A stretch of 64,000 bases of DNA, from contig CM048591.1 in assembly GCA_026413225.1 (NCBI GenBank), positions 72,814,052 through 72,878,051 of the forward strand, given 5' to 3'. The notes beneath the pieces are model-generated. The model was not told the origin of the DNA and did no database searches. It worked only from the letters and a program-made list of their open reading frames with translations. The stretch comes from Otis tarda. Lineage: Eukaryota; Chordata; Aves; Otidiformes; Otididae. A program made the translations under genes and the position numbers. Of the stretch, positions 37,241 to 47,983 are shown piece after piece (position 1 is the stretch's first letter; every line of letters begins with the position of its first letter).

Positions 37241-37590
37241 ATCATAGAATCATAGAACGGTTTGGGTTGGAAGGGACATTTCAAGATCATTTAGCATAAC
37301 CTCCATGCAAGGACCAGGGACATCTCCAACCAGATCAGGTTGCTCAGAGCCCTGTCCAACCTGGCCTTGAATGTTTCCAGGGATGGGGCATCCAACACCT
37401 TTCTGGGCAACCTGTGCTAGCATTTCAACAACCTCAGTGTAAAAAATTTCCTCCTTATATCTAGTCTAAATCTACCTCCTTCTATTTTAAAACCGTTACC
37501 CTTGGTCCTATCACACAGGCCCTGCTGAAGAGTTTCTCCTCACCTTTGTTACCTTTAGGTACTGGAAGGCCGCTACAAGGTCTCCCTGGT
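37241..37590 (-). mobile_element. CR1 LINE 3' fragment, ~350 bases
   Basis: The plus strand starts with two CATAGAA octamers, then GGTTTGGGTTGGAAGGGACA, CCAGATCAGGTTGCTCAGAG, GGGATGGGGCATCCAACACC, CTATCACACAGGCCCTGCTG and ends at GCTACAAGGTCTCCCTGG, where homology is lost. The encoded reverse transcriptase tail is broken by stops and small deletions. It is of intermediate age. Confidence 0.92.
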
Positions 37591-40500
37591 TTCCACAGTT
37601 CCTGCTGTGCCCAGTCCTCCCACTTGTATGCACAAATGCATTGATTAACACTGAGATAGGCTGACCTGGAGATGCTCAGGCAGCTCCTGCTGCAGAAGTG
37701 ATCAGCTATTCACTGATCAGACGTTTAAATCTAGACAAATGAAACTTTCTGCAGCTGCAGAAATAACCTTGCAGGGCAGCCTCTTGCATTCAGGATATGT
37801 AGGAGATGATTTGCAGGTAAAAGCAACGGCAGTGAGGGATCATGCATGTGCTGGGGTGGTCACATACAACCATAGACACCTGGGTAACAAGAATGGGGAA
37901 AAACAACAGTTTTGAGGACATTCTCCTGACTCAGCTGAAGACATCATTGAGAGCACTCTTGCAAGAGAGGCTCCCATAATTGTTTGGAAAGCAACCAAGC
38001 ATCCTCTCTCAGCCATTTAACTCCCCGCACAACCACTACCCCATGCCAAACCCCCTGTAATTAATGGGGATTTTTAACAAACGCTCTCCATTGGGTGTCT
38101 GTGCAGGACACCTCATGAGCAGGACTGGCTCAGATTTTCCTGTCAGCGTGAAAGTACTCATGAAACGTCTGCCGTAAAGGCAGTCTTTCTGCTGGCAATA
38201 TTGAGCTGTGGGTTTTGTTCTTTTAGGACAGCTTAGAATGAAAACACATTTGTCTTCTTAGACAGCTACCTTAAAAATCCTAAAAGATGACATTAACAGT
38301 AACACCAGAGATTTGTTATCCAAGAGAAAACACGCAATCAAGCTGTCTTTGCATCTCTTTCTACTCTGTCCAGTCTGTGGCAGCTTTCTGTTCTTTTCAT
38401 TTAAGCTAGATTGAAAATAAATTTATTGCAGCAGGGACTCATGAAGGCAAGGAGGGGTTTTTGTTCAGCTGGTTGAGATTTTTTAAATTGCAATTATGTT
38501 ACACACTGGAGATCCAGATAACAGTAAGGGGAAAGGGGAAGAGAGGTAAAACCAAACTTAAATTGCTGATACCCAAAAAAGCTTCAGCTTGTTTTACTTT
38601 CTTTTTTTAATTAACCATGAAGACAAGATTTATCTTCTCAATATTTTTTTTAATTTTTATAGAGTTTTTTTAGCAAAAATTGGAATGAGAGTGATGCTGT
38701 AAAGCAATCTTCTGAAGTCTAAACACACTCACCACTCAACGTGTTGAATGCAGAAAGCTGGTTTCACCCATTCTGTGAATTGTGACAAAAAATGTACCTA
38801 TTGTAAAATGTACTTGGAGTGCTCACAGCCTGTGATGCTTCAATCTGGAAAGCAGATAAAAAAGAAAATAGTATAGGGAGGGCCTATACAACACTGAATG
38901 ACGGGGACAGGGTGAACGGAGATTTATTGCTTCCTGTTCCTCCCAGTAGAGGAACTAGGAGACATCAAATGATTTCAAGAGGTGACAGATGCAAAACAAT
39001 TTCCCAAAGTGGTTTTTTTCAACATTTTATGACTAATCTGTGAAACATTACGTGTCATTGGTTGTGAATGCACTTTTCACGAGGAAGTAACTAGGGAAAT
39101 TCATGGGAAGAAAATCCACCAACTCTTGTTTCCTACAATAATGTCACTGTCAGCTCAGGGAGTTCACGGGAGCCTGGAAGGGCTCTCAGGGAGAGATCAT
39201 TGCATGCTTGACTTGCTCCTGTGTTTTCCATCCTAGCCTCTCGATTTTGGGAAATGGAGACTCAAAATGGGGCTCAGCAGCCCTTTTGTCTAATTCAGTA
39301 CGGTAGTGTTTATGTTTTTACCTTTTCCACTACCTGCCAGTTTCAGGAACATTAATACGATTTTCCTTTAGAGCAATCTCTGTCATGAGCTACTGAAGTT
39401 ATACAACAGTGATATAACGGAATTCTTGCCAAAGAAAAAAACCCTGTGAAGTGTATCTGTGTTACTAGTCTATTTCTGGAAAGCACTGGTGTGATAGAAA
39501 TTACTTTGAGGGAAGCCCTTTATCTTCCTTACTTTCTGCAAAACTCATTCTAGTTTGTAGGTGTTATACAAAAAGTAATTGATGATGGCAGTAAATGCCA
39601 GCTACTGTTTTCCTTTACACCAAATAAAGATAAAGGGTTTTCTTTCACAAACAACAAATAGGCTAATATTGTAGGAAAGCCAAGTCCTTCTCAAAATGCC
39701 ATGTTATTGAATGCTGTTGTCCTAGTTTTTAAGTGCGTGATGCTCAGATGGAATTCAAAGCACCAGGTTAGGTGATCAGAGAATGAAGGGACATGAATGT
39801 CTTTGAAAAAGCTTTCCGATCTAATGAGGAATCTATTTTAGCTATTCAGTGGTGTCTCACTCAGTAAAAAAAAATGAATCAAATAGAGCCTAATTTCTTT
39901 GAAAATATGACTAGAGATGAAGGCAGTATTTGAGTGTGAGTAATTTCTTAACATTCTTAATAATGAATCCTGGAGAGTCCATTGGGTTAGAAAACAGCAG
40001 ATAAAGATATTTCCTAAGTTATCAACAGGTTCTTGGTGTTTTGGAGGCATGACAAGTAAAACCATGAGTAAAATTGAGCAATTTTAGAATACACTACTCT
40101 CCCATGGGAGATTTCCTAGACCTGGCAAAATTATGATTTCATGTCTGGACTGCACCTTTCTAAAACCGGGCACAGGAGCAGCTACTGTGTGTCTCTTCAT
40201 TGGATTAACAATATCTTTTCTTTAAGTCTTTCCAAATGCACAAATTATGAAAGTTTAGCAATAATACTGTGTGTCACAAGTGCATTAAAGCTCCCTCTTT
40301 TTCCTGTTTTTAACAGGATAATTTTGAATGTTATTTCGGGTTAATCCGCCGTGCAGGAGTTAATGGACAAAAGTGGCTCAGAGAAGCCATGGGAAAGAGA
40401 AACAGAGAAAAGCCAGGGCTCTATTCCAGGGCTGAACCAGGCAGCCTGGGTTACCTCAACAGGATTCATACTATTTTACAGCTTTATATTCTCCTGGCAC

Positions 40501-43386
40501 ATTTTCTTATTGTAAGGAAAAAATAAGTATATTAATTACATGCAATGCCATAAAAATATTCAATAGCATTTTGAAAGAGCGTATGCAAACACTGGCTTTT
40601 TATAAAATTGCTAGATATTGATGTGTTGGTTGGACAAGAGAGATGAGCCAAAAAATGCATGTTATTGCCAATTAACCAGTGTATAAATTTCAGTGCCTTA
40701 CCAATCTAAATATTTTCACTAGAGAGCTTAAAAAGTGAGTTAGTGGGGTTGAATATGGATGTAAAAAGGCTTCTCACACTGGGAAAAATTCATTTGGCAA
40801 AGGAAGACCTGCTGAGCCATGTGAGGCTAAGATAGACCCTGGGAGACCCTCAACGTGGCTAAGCTCTCTCCTTCACTGTGTTCAGAACCAGCTGAGATGT
40901 TCCTGTCAGTCTGCACAATGCTGAGCTGTAAGCTTTTACCCTGCATGGAATGACAGGACTCCACATCTCCCAATATCTCAGAGACAATCCTGGGCAAGAA
41001 ATGTGTGAGAGAGAGCAAGGAGAAAAAGACTCATCCATTCCTTTCTGATTTTTCAGGCAGCAGAACTGGTTGGGTGGAAATGGAGAATAGGTGGGTAAAT
41101 CTCAAAGGAACAAGCGAGTTATACTGCCTTTTCAGAAAATAAGGTGCTGAAAAGGAGATGCCATGCTTGTAACTGCAGCTATCATGATTAACGTTTTTCT
41201 GGAAATGATAAATTGCAAGAAGAGCAATTTGTTCTAAATGAAAATGAAATATGGGGATGTTTCCAATGTCCTTTGCTCCCTCTAGCCATAAAACTCAAAA
41301 TTTCCAAGCTATCAGTGGGGAGACCCATTACACTGATTGTGCATTCCCTTGAGGGTTACAATACAATTTCCAGAGTTGTTAAACATTTGTTGTTATTGCT
41401 GCAAATTGGGTCCCCTACAAGCAATTTGCTTTGGCAGCACCAGTAAATCCATCTGCATAGCTTGTAAGAAGTAGTTTTTGCTACCAAGTGTGTATATACG
41501 ATCTCCTGGGTTTACACTCAATGTCTGTCCTGCAGACTGGGTGAGGAAGGAAGGAGCTGCTAATAACACGTCCTGAACTTGCCGTTATTGCAAAATATAA
41601 TATATTCACATCACTTCAAAACTTATTCTGTGTAATAGACTTTTTTTTCCTGTACAAGTGTGAAAAGCTACATATAAATTTAATAAGTGTACCTGATGTT
41701 AAATTATCTCCTAAGCAAAGAACTGCAACCAGTCCATTACCCTCAGCACCAAGAAATGTAACTGAACAGATGGCTTACTGGTAGTTTTTCCTTGTAAAGC
41801 TGAGAGTGAAACAGCTTTTTTCAGTGGCAGGGAGTAAAGGCTATTATTGGAAAATACAACTCCTCAGAGACATAGAACGTTATCAGATTTTTTTAGAAGT
41901 CTCTGTTTCTTACACAGCTTGGAAAATTACTATTACGTTCCTAAAACCTTTTCTTATTATGTTTTTATTTCAAAATAAGAGATCTTCTGTCAAAAGAAAT
42001 AACATGATATATATATTTCTTTTAAAAGTAGGGGCAAAATACTTCATCTCCTCTTTCTTTTTATTTCTGCATTTCTTTTAAAAATGCTGTTAATTTGATT
42101 CTGAAAGTTCAAAACATTGAATTTGGAGCAAAACAAGTGTCTTGCTTAAGTTATCTGGTTGTCTTATCTTTGGTCTTTTGATACAAATCTTGCCACTTAA
42201 CAGTCAGGGACAGATGTACCATGGATTAGCTGGAGTCAGACAGCTGTAAGGACAGAGTCATATCTTTCCGTTTTCTGCAAATGCAGCCTCTGACCTGGGT
42301 TGTTGCACGCTTCCCTTTGTACTCCTTCCTTGAATGACGAGTATCTACCATAGACACAAACATGCTGCTTGACTGCTTTCTATCTGAAAAGCCAAATTTT
42401 GCTGTTCCAGAAATGTGCACTTCGTTCACCACTGTTCTGCTGAAGTATCAGTTATCTTACAAACACGGCCTGGGAAAACTTCACGCTTTGCTCAGTCTCT
42501 CTGACTAATACACCGACTAGAGGTCACTCTGGAATAATCAACAGAAGGAACAATTATTTAGCAATCAAACAAATATTCTAAGAACAGATCTTTCATACGT
42601 AACTGGTTTCATCTTCAAATCGTAACGGTGAAATAATGAATAAATACAGCTTCTGTATAATCTTAGCTTCTTCTTTATAAATATTCATGCACACACAGTA
42701 CTCATTCTTAACAGATGTGCTGTGCCTTTAGATTTCTTTGTTCCTCTCTTTTTTTCTCTGTGTCCTTTGATGATTAAGTGACAGTAGCCCGACTGTATGG
42801 AACAATTCATAGACTGACTTCTGTTTCAGGTTATTTGCAATCTAAGGTAGCTAAACTCTTATCAGTTAATCGACTTCATGGGTTGGGGTTTATTTCCCTG
42901 TCACTGTCATGATTACACAATATTTATTTTGTTGGTTTTCTGATGAAAGCTTTAGGTAGTTCATGAGAAAAAGTGTTTTAGTTGCTTTATACATTCTCTA
43001 CAAAAAGCTTTGAGACTGAGACTGATTTAAGACAGTATTTATAATTAAAAAAAAAAAAAGCTGAAAGAAAAAGAGGAAGCACAAATACATTCCTATTATT
43101 ACTTAAATCTGGCTGAAGTAAGCTTCATATTTGTTCCAATTATCAATACAAAAATGGATAATAAACATTCTTCCTTAGTCCACTAATGACACTTTCATGA
43201 ACTTTGATTTCTCATCCCAGTCTTGGCAAAACCTTGCCCTCTGTTGCAAGGAGCTTTCACATTTTAAAGAAGCTTAAGATGCCTTACCAACACTATATAT
43301 TCCAGTTTAACAATTTTCAGGTTTCCAGAACCAAAAAAGCAAGAAGGAATTCACATCTCCAAAGACTTTAAGAGTATTTAGAAAAC
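37591..43386. other. AT-rich non-coding stretch
   Basis: No named repeats were seen. On the minus strand two splice-bounded but short candidates exist. One is at 41741-41804 (acceptor TTTCACTCTCAG, donor GG|GTAATG). The other is at 42300-42400 (acceptor TTGGCTTTTCAG, donor CCCAG|GTCAGA, open frame). Neither accepts phase 0 from the exon at 43391 without a stop, so I do not call them. Confidence 0.4.
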
Positions 43387-43390
43387 TTAC

Positions 43391-43527
43391 AGTGAAATAC
43401 AAGACAATTTTTGCATCAGATATTGGGACAAACTTTACTGAAAACTCAACCAACTCATTCTTCATTAAAACCAAGCCACAGGATCTCACCAAATTATTAA
43501 GTGAACATTTTTCCATTTGTTTTACAT
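43391..43527 (-). CDS. Probable second exon of minus-strand gene, unidentified
   Basis: The exon is 137 bases, two bases plus 45 codons. It is bounded by an acceptor (TTTTTAATGCAAGTTAACAG) and a good donor, CACT|GTAAGT. Its first two bases, AT, combine with the single G left by 43789-43895 to give a GAT (Asp) codon, so the two segments read through in one frame across a 261-base intron. The peptide includes VKQMEKCSLNNLVRSCGLVL and ELVEFSVKFVPISDAKIVL, the latter with alternating hydrophobics like beta strands. It leaves in phase 0. I cannot assign the family. Confidence 0.4.
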
Positions 43528-43788
43528 CTGTTAACTTGCATTAAAAACACATTTACATGTACAAAAAGGTGTGGTGCATATAGAAAACCAATACAAATTT
43601 CCAATGGGAATATTTAATAAATTGACTCTATGATATCTTTCAGATTATAAAAATACAAAAAAAAATGTGAAAGAAAATGTGGTGTGCACTTTAACTTAAG
43701 TAAATAGACCTTAAGACACTTCAGTTCAACAATAAATATTCAAAGTTTTGATTGTTTTACTAAGTCTGACAAGGAAATACCCCCTTAC

Positions 43789-43895
43789 CCTCTTGTTGCA
43801 AAGCATCATTGCAAACACTGATGAGAACAGTACCATAAAAATCTTCAGTAGCACGAGGCTCACTGTCTGGTGATCTTCTACTTTCCCTCATTTTC
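43789..43895 (-). CDS. Probable first coding exon of minus-strand gene, unidentified
   Basis: On the minus strand an uninterrupted run of 23 T followed by AG forms a very strong acceptor before 43895. The exon begins GAAAATGAGG. The ATG at 43891-43889 is a possible start, but the frame is also open back to the splice site, so it may continue from an upstream exon. After 34 codons it leaves one base at donor AGAGG|GTAAGG. The predicted start is MRESRRSPDSEPRATEDFYG, acidic and basic mixed, followed by TVLISVCNDALQQE. Phase agrees with the exon at 43391-43527. The acceptor implies at least one more exon to the right of 43.9 kb; the frame at 47310-47536 is the only candidate seen. Confidence 0.4.
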
Positions 43896-43897
43896 CT

Positions 43898-43920
43898 AAA
43901 AAAAAAAAAAAAAAAAAAAA
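43898..43920. repeat. Poly(A) run, 23 bases
   Basis: This is an uninterrupted run of 23 A on the plus strand. On the minus strand it is the pyrimidine tract of the acceptor preceding the exon-like segment at 43789-43895. Its length is likely polymorphic. Confidence 0.95.
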
Positions 43921-44437
43921 CACATAGAGAGAAAAATCAAGACCATATTATAAACAAGTACTAACTTATAATAAGAAGTCTTGAGCATCCACATGTTGAA
44001 AGCCAGGCTTTTAGAGGAGCCTGGAAACTAGCAATTGCACACAAAAACTTGCAAAATTAATAATCACATTTTCAAATAGAAGGCAATATTTATAAACTTT
44101 CAGGGATACATTGTGCAAATTAGCCGTGATATGAGCTACTGCCCGGAACACGTGACATCAGATGGCTGACAAATAAAGCAGCAGTTATTTCATAAACACT
44201 CTTAACCATAAAAATACTGAGAATTCAGAAATTAAAATTTAGTAGTCAATTAAGATTTAATTTACCACCTTCAGCACAGATAACCCAAATTTATCAGCAT
44301 TAAAACCAACAACCCAAGTGTCATGTCATGGAGGAGATTCTCTCAGATTTCTTAGTTTCATGTTTACTTAACTGCAAATGATAGGTCAAACCTTGATTGC
44401 AAACTGTGAATTTCTTAGAAACTTTAATGAAACACTG

Positions 44438-44936
44438 AAGAAGGGTATGGACCAGTTGGAGAAGGTCCACAGGAGGGCCATGAAGATGATAAGAGAGCTG
44501 GAGCACCTTTCCTATGAGGACAGGCTGAGAGAGTTGGGGCTGTTAAACCTGGAGAAGAGGAGGCTCTGGGGAGACCTGATAGCAGTCTTCCAGTACCTCA
44601 AGGGGGCCTACAAGAAAGATGGGGAAAGGCTGTTTAGTAGGGCCTGTTGTCATAGGACAAGGGGTAATGGTTTTAAAAGAGGGAGGTAAATTTAGATTAG
44701 ATATTAGGAAAAATTTTTTTACACTGAGAGTTGTAGAGCACTGGAACAGGTTGCCCAAAGAGGTGGTGAATGCCCCATCCCTGGAACCGTTCAAGGCCAG
44801 GCTGGATGAGGCTTTGAGCAACCTGATCTGGTTGGGGATGTCCCTGCTCCTTGCAGCGGAGTTGGACTAGATGACCTTTGAAGGTCCCTTCCAACCCTAA
44901 CCATTCTATGATTCTATGATTCTATGATTCTATGAC
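44438..44936 (+). mobile_element. CR1 LINE 3' copy, ~500 bases, tail of four octamers
   Basis: In plus orientation it runs from the Lys-Lys-Asp-Met codons (AAGGGTATGGACCAGTTGG) through [20 protein letters not shown], the [20 protein letters not shown] region and the HWNRLP block to the 3' tail. The frame is continuous from 44438 to about 44689 and then shifts by one. The second half reads open in another frame to 44870. The element ends in exactly four tandem ATTCTATG units at 44903-44934. It is young to intermediate in age and non-autonomous because of 5' truncation. Confidence 0.94.
44903..44934. repeat. (ATTCTATG)4, CR1 terminal octamers
   Basis: Four perfect tandem copies of the 8-base CR1 3' repeat are present. 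CR1 elements use this in place of a poly(A) tail, so it marks the true 3' end of the insertion beginning near 44438. Confidence 0.95.
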
Positions 44937-45092
44937 CGTATGTTTTTGTTAGTTGCACTTTAAGTGAGGTGAGACAGAGAAAAAAATAATCCTTTACATA
45001 TGATAGATAAGTATAGTAACTACTCATTACATTATGCATTAATATAGTGTGCATATATATGTAAGTATAGTTATTATAAATTAGTATGGTGC

Positions 45093-45545
45093 TGTCCTGG
45101 TTCTGGCTAGGATAGAGTTAATATTCACCTGAGCTGGGTGGAGAACTGGAGCTGGTAGCCCCTATGGCTGGAATAATTAACTAATTAGCTAACAGCTGGG
45201 GTTGATTTACCCAAATTAGTCGAAGGGCTATTCCATCCCATCTGACATCATGCTCAGTATATAAGTGAGGAGGGTGCTGAAGGGAGTCTCCCTGCTACTT
45301 GGAAGAAACTAGGTGTGGAGATCTGTTGTAAGGCATTATACTGTATTTGTGTTCCATCACTGTTTTGTTTTCTTCTGTCATTACTGTTAAATTTACTTTT
45401 TGTTCAATCTCAACCCACGTGTTGGTGTTTTTTTTTTTTTTCTGGTTTTCTTTCGTTTACCACTTCTCCTTCTATTCTCTCAGAGGGTGGGGGGAGTGGG
45501 AGAGAGACTGCGAAGTCTGGTCCTGATCAGGGCTGCACTATGACA
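45093..45545 (+). mobile_element. Solo LTR of bird endogenous retrovirus
   Basis: It begins TGTCCTGGTTCTGGCTAGGA, then TAGAGTTAAT, and ends GGGCTGCACTATGACA, matching in outline a common bird LTR. The U3 keeps ATTCCATCCCATCTGACATC followed by ATGCTCAGTATATAAG. The R/U5 side keeps TCAATCTCAACCCACG and a G-rich block. The U3 interior differs from the form I remember and is probably a subfamily variant. Flanking five-base words (GGTGC before, AGTGT after) agree at only three positions, so a target duplication is uncertain. No internal retroviral genes adjoin, so it is a solo LTR left by recombination. Confidence 0.8.
45258..45264 (+). promoter_or_regulatory. TATA box of solo LTR
   Basis: TATATAA sits in the sequence CAGTATATAAG in the second third of the LTR, where the U3/R promoter is expected. 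It is intact and on the LTR's sense strand, so weak plus-strand transcription from here is conceivable. Confidence 0.55.
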
Positions 45546-45551
45546 AGTGTG

Positions 45552-45596
45552 TATATATATATATATATATATATATGTGTATATATATATTATATG
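45552..45596. repeat. TA microsatellite
   Basis: About 25 bases of (TA)n are followed by GTGT and a further 15 bases of AT/TA repeat, starting 7 bases after the presumed LTR end. It is likely length-variable. Confidence 0.95.
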
Positions 45597-47309
45597 CAAT
45601 TATAATATAGTAACTACCCATTGACTTAAGGAGCTTTTTGCCTGAAGAATAAATGAGATAAATGCTATGGTAGGAACCAACAAGAGATTTTAAATCAAAG
45701 GTATGATCCCATCTCACAGTTACGAACAGAAGAATTCCACATACACACAGCTTGTCCTGACCTTTCCCCAGCACTTATAAATACCTCTTCTTCTTTGTTT
45801 ATAATGTCTTTAATGTCTCAAGGCATACAGCCTGTGGGGAGATCTCACCTCTCTCCCTTCTCTCCCTTTGTCCTCTTCCGTGGCAGACCTCCGTGGCACT
45901 CCATCATTCCTCGGCTGAAAGCAGTTCATCTGTTCCACCACCACCATGTGCTTGCCCTAGTCCTCTCACTGTGTGCATAGAAAGCACAGTGTGCTCCATG
46001 ACACAACTAATTTACTCTTTCCACATCTGGAACTGAGATACGAGGTATCACAACAAGTATTACCAGCAAATTGAATTTAACTGTTCTAGCAAGGGAAAAA
46101 AAAAAAAAAACAAAGAGTCTAGCATCTTCAATTGTGGTTATTCCTTTCACATCTTATCTGCACATGTCTGCTTGTCCTATTCTATTGCCATTTAATTAAC
46201 AAATGTAGAGAAGAAAATACTGTCCCTATTCAGTATTTCTTGTTTTCATTTTCTACTTTGTTATTTTTGTTGAGAATCCATGCTAATTCTTTAGTATGCA
46301 ATATCTAAAAATTAAAGAGGTGCAAGTATCTGAAATAAGAGACGTTTTAATATGTCTGTCAGTACTGTCTTGTCACTGTTACATTATACTTACCTTGCCT
46401 TTTAAATTATATTTCTACACAAGAGGTTAGAATGGATTATTTGATGGGACTGTCCGGCCTTGAAAACTTATAAATAAAAAGAAAAAATGTAGAACTTTCT
46501 GCCTCAAAAGATCTGGTAACACTCAATACCATACCTATACATTTATTTAAGGAAATAAGAAGTTGTCTCTGTGGTTAAAAACTTGAAAATATATTTTTTT
46601 CCAAAGTGTTTTTGTAAATCTTCCCCAAAGTAATGGAAATATATTCACTATACAAGAACACATGTTGGCAAAACCTCTTACTGGCTTCCAATAGAGATGA
46701 TTCAGTGTTTTGTGGAAATTGTGATCACAGTACTTCATTCACTCATTTTTCTCTATGAGCAGAAATTACAGAGCCAGACTGTCTTCTGAGTTATTTTCTT
46801 TTTTTTGTTTTCACTCAAAGGTGCTGTGTTTTTTAACAATGCATATCAAGCAGACTGTTCTAGTAACAAAGGAAAATGGACTCTGAGATATTCAAACAAT
46901 CCAGGAACACAATCTGGAGTAATTAGAGATTGTTCTTGCTATGTACTTATCTTGGAGAGCACCTGATGCAAGAATGAACACTACCAACAACACCAATTGC
47001 TGAACAATTTAGCTGTGATTGCTTTATTCAGAAACTGACAGATCAGGTTATGTTCCTGATGTCCTGTACTTCCATTGCACTGCAAATCACAGGAATTGCA
47101 TTATCATGATTTTATTAAAATCACCGGGATCTGTACTCAAACCTTTGCTGCCCTGCATAACTCTCCATAAATCAAAGTAGCTGTAAAATATTGCATTGCT
47201 AAATTGCTAACATTTTACCAGGGGAAGAGGCAAAAGAAAGAAGAAGGAATCAGGGTTTCAAGAGTAAATCCATAGAATAAAAAAAAAAAGTTATTGTATG
47301 CCATATAAT
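45597..47309. other. AT-rich non-coding stretch
   Basis: It has an A-run of about 15 bases near 46096-46111. Open frames are at most about 78 codons, with no domains or named repeats. Confidence 0.5.
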
Positions 47310-47536
47310 GTACGGCAAAACCCTGTTGTGACTGAAAACCTCTAGTTTTCGCACTGGAAAACTTTACTGTCTGTCTCTTTGGACTGATACGGCTTTGTTC
47401 ACTCAGGTTTTCTTTGCATGCTGGTGCTTCCTTCGTAGTAAGGACAAGGCCCCGGAGGAACATGTAAGGGATGCCGGAAATCTTTAGGGCCACTTTAACA
47501 ACGATGTACATCAACTTGCTCTTGAACACAAGGGTC
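47310..47536 (-). CDS. Exon-like CpG-rich frame, unidentified
   Basis: A minus-strand acceptor-like TACATGTACTTAG precedes 47536. The frame is open for about 100 codons (to 47215). The ~220 bases nearest the acceptor have about seven CpG dinucleotides and many codons ending in C or G, unlike the AT-rich surroundings. The peptide begins around MYIVVKVALKISGIPYMFL (hydrophobic) and becomes polar (SEQSRISPKRQTVKFSS). A convincing donor is missing; CAGG|GTTTTG near 47323 is weak. It lies upstream of the exon chain at 43.9-34.0 kb and could be its earlier exon, but phase cannot be tested without the true boundary. Confidence 0.22.
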
Positions 47537-47601
47537 CTAAGTACATGTAATATTGATTCAGTGACTAACTTGTAAAGTCAGGGCAATGATTCTGTGTTCG
47601 T

Positions 47602-47625
47602 AAAAAAAAAAAAAAAAAAAAAAAA
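47602..47625. repeat. Poly(A) run, 24 bases
   Basis: An uninterrupted A-run is followed by a GA-rich stretch to about 47672. I looked for a retrocopy ending here on the plus strand and saw no convincing coding remnant. Confidence 0.95.
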
Positions 47626-47815
47626 GAGAAGAAAAGAAATTAAGAAAATAGGGAAGATAAATAAATAAATACAGAACTGTGGCCAAATGGAATGCTTTAG
47701 GAGAAAGCCTTTTCATAAAATATCTTTAATGAATGTTCAAGACTTTGCAAGTTGGTGGTTTTCAGTATGCAAAGCCACTGATAACCGTTTTCTTGGCTAA
47801 TTTCTTAGTTTACAG

Positions 47816-47948
47816 AAGTGCACTTCCAGTGAAAAGCAACAGACGACCAATTTGTCAGCCTCCAAAAATCCATCACAAGCTTGTAAAAGTTGTCCTCTTT
47901 CTGGTGATTGATGGACTCAAATATGTTGTTTACAGAGAAGGAAAGTAG
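47816..47948 (+). CDS. Exon-like frame with stop and poly(A) signal, unidentified
   Basis: A branch-like GGCTAAT followed by TTCTTAGTTTACAG gives an acceptor at 47815 (47808 is an alternative). The frame continues for 43 codons to TAG at 47946-47948. AATAAA follows at 47978-47983. The peptide has SALPVKSNRRPICQPPKI, then a hydrophobic LVKVVLFLVIDGLKYVVY and ends in REGK. The frame is also open upstream to 47733. It could be a short terminal exon on the plus strand or chance. The family was not recognised. Confidence 0.18.
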
Positions 47949-47983
47949 GCTTTCATCTTAGAGCAAAAGGACCAAATAATAAA

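Noticed and set aside
39838-40065. 75-codon minus-strand frame
   Set aside because: Hydrophobic and Phe-rich composition, with no clear acceptor or donor in phase with neighbouring exon candidates.
41741-41804. Minus-strand short exon candidate with a very good acceptor
   Set aside because: Phase 0 reading stops inside it, so it cannot follow the exon at 43391. Only another phase is open, and no partner was found.
42300-42400. Minus-strand segment with acceptor TTGGCTTTTCAG and donor CCCAG|GTCAGA
   Set aside because: It needs one leftover base from the preceding exon, but the exon at 43391-43527 leaves none, and the phase 0 reading hits a stop.
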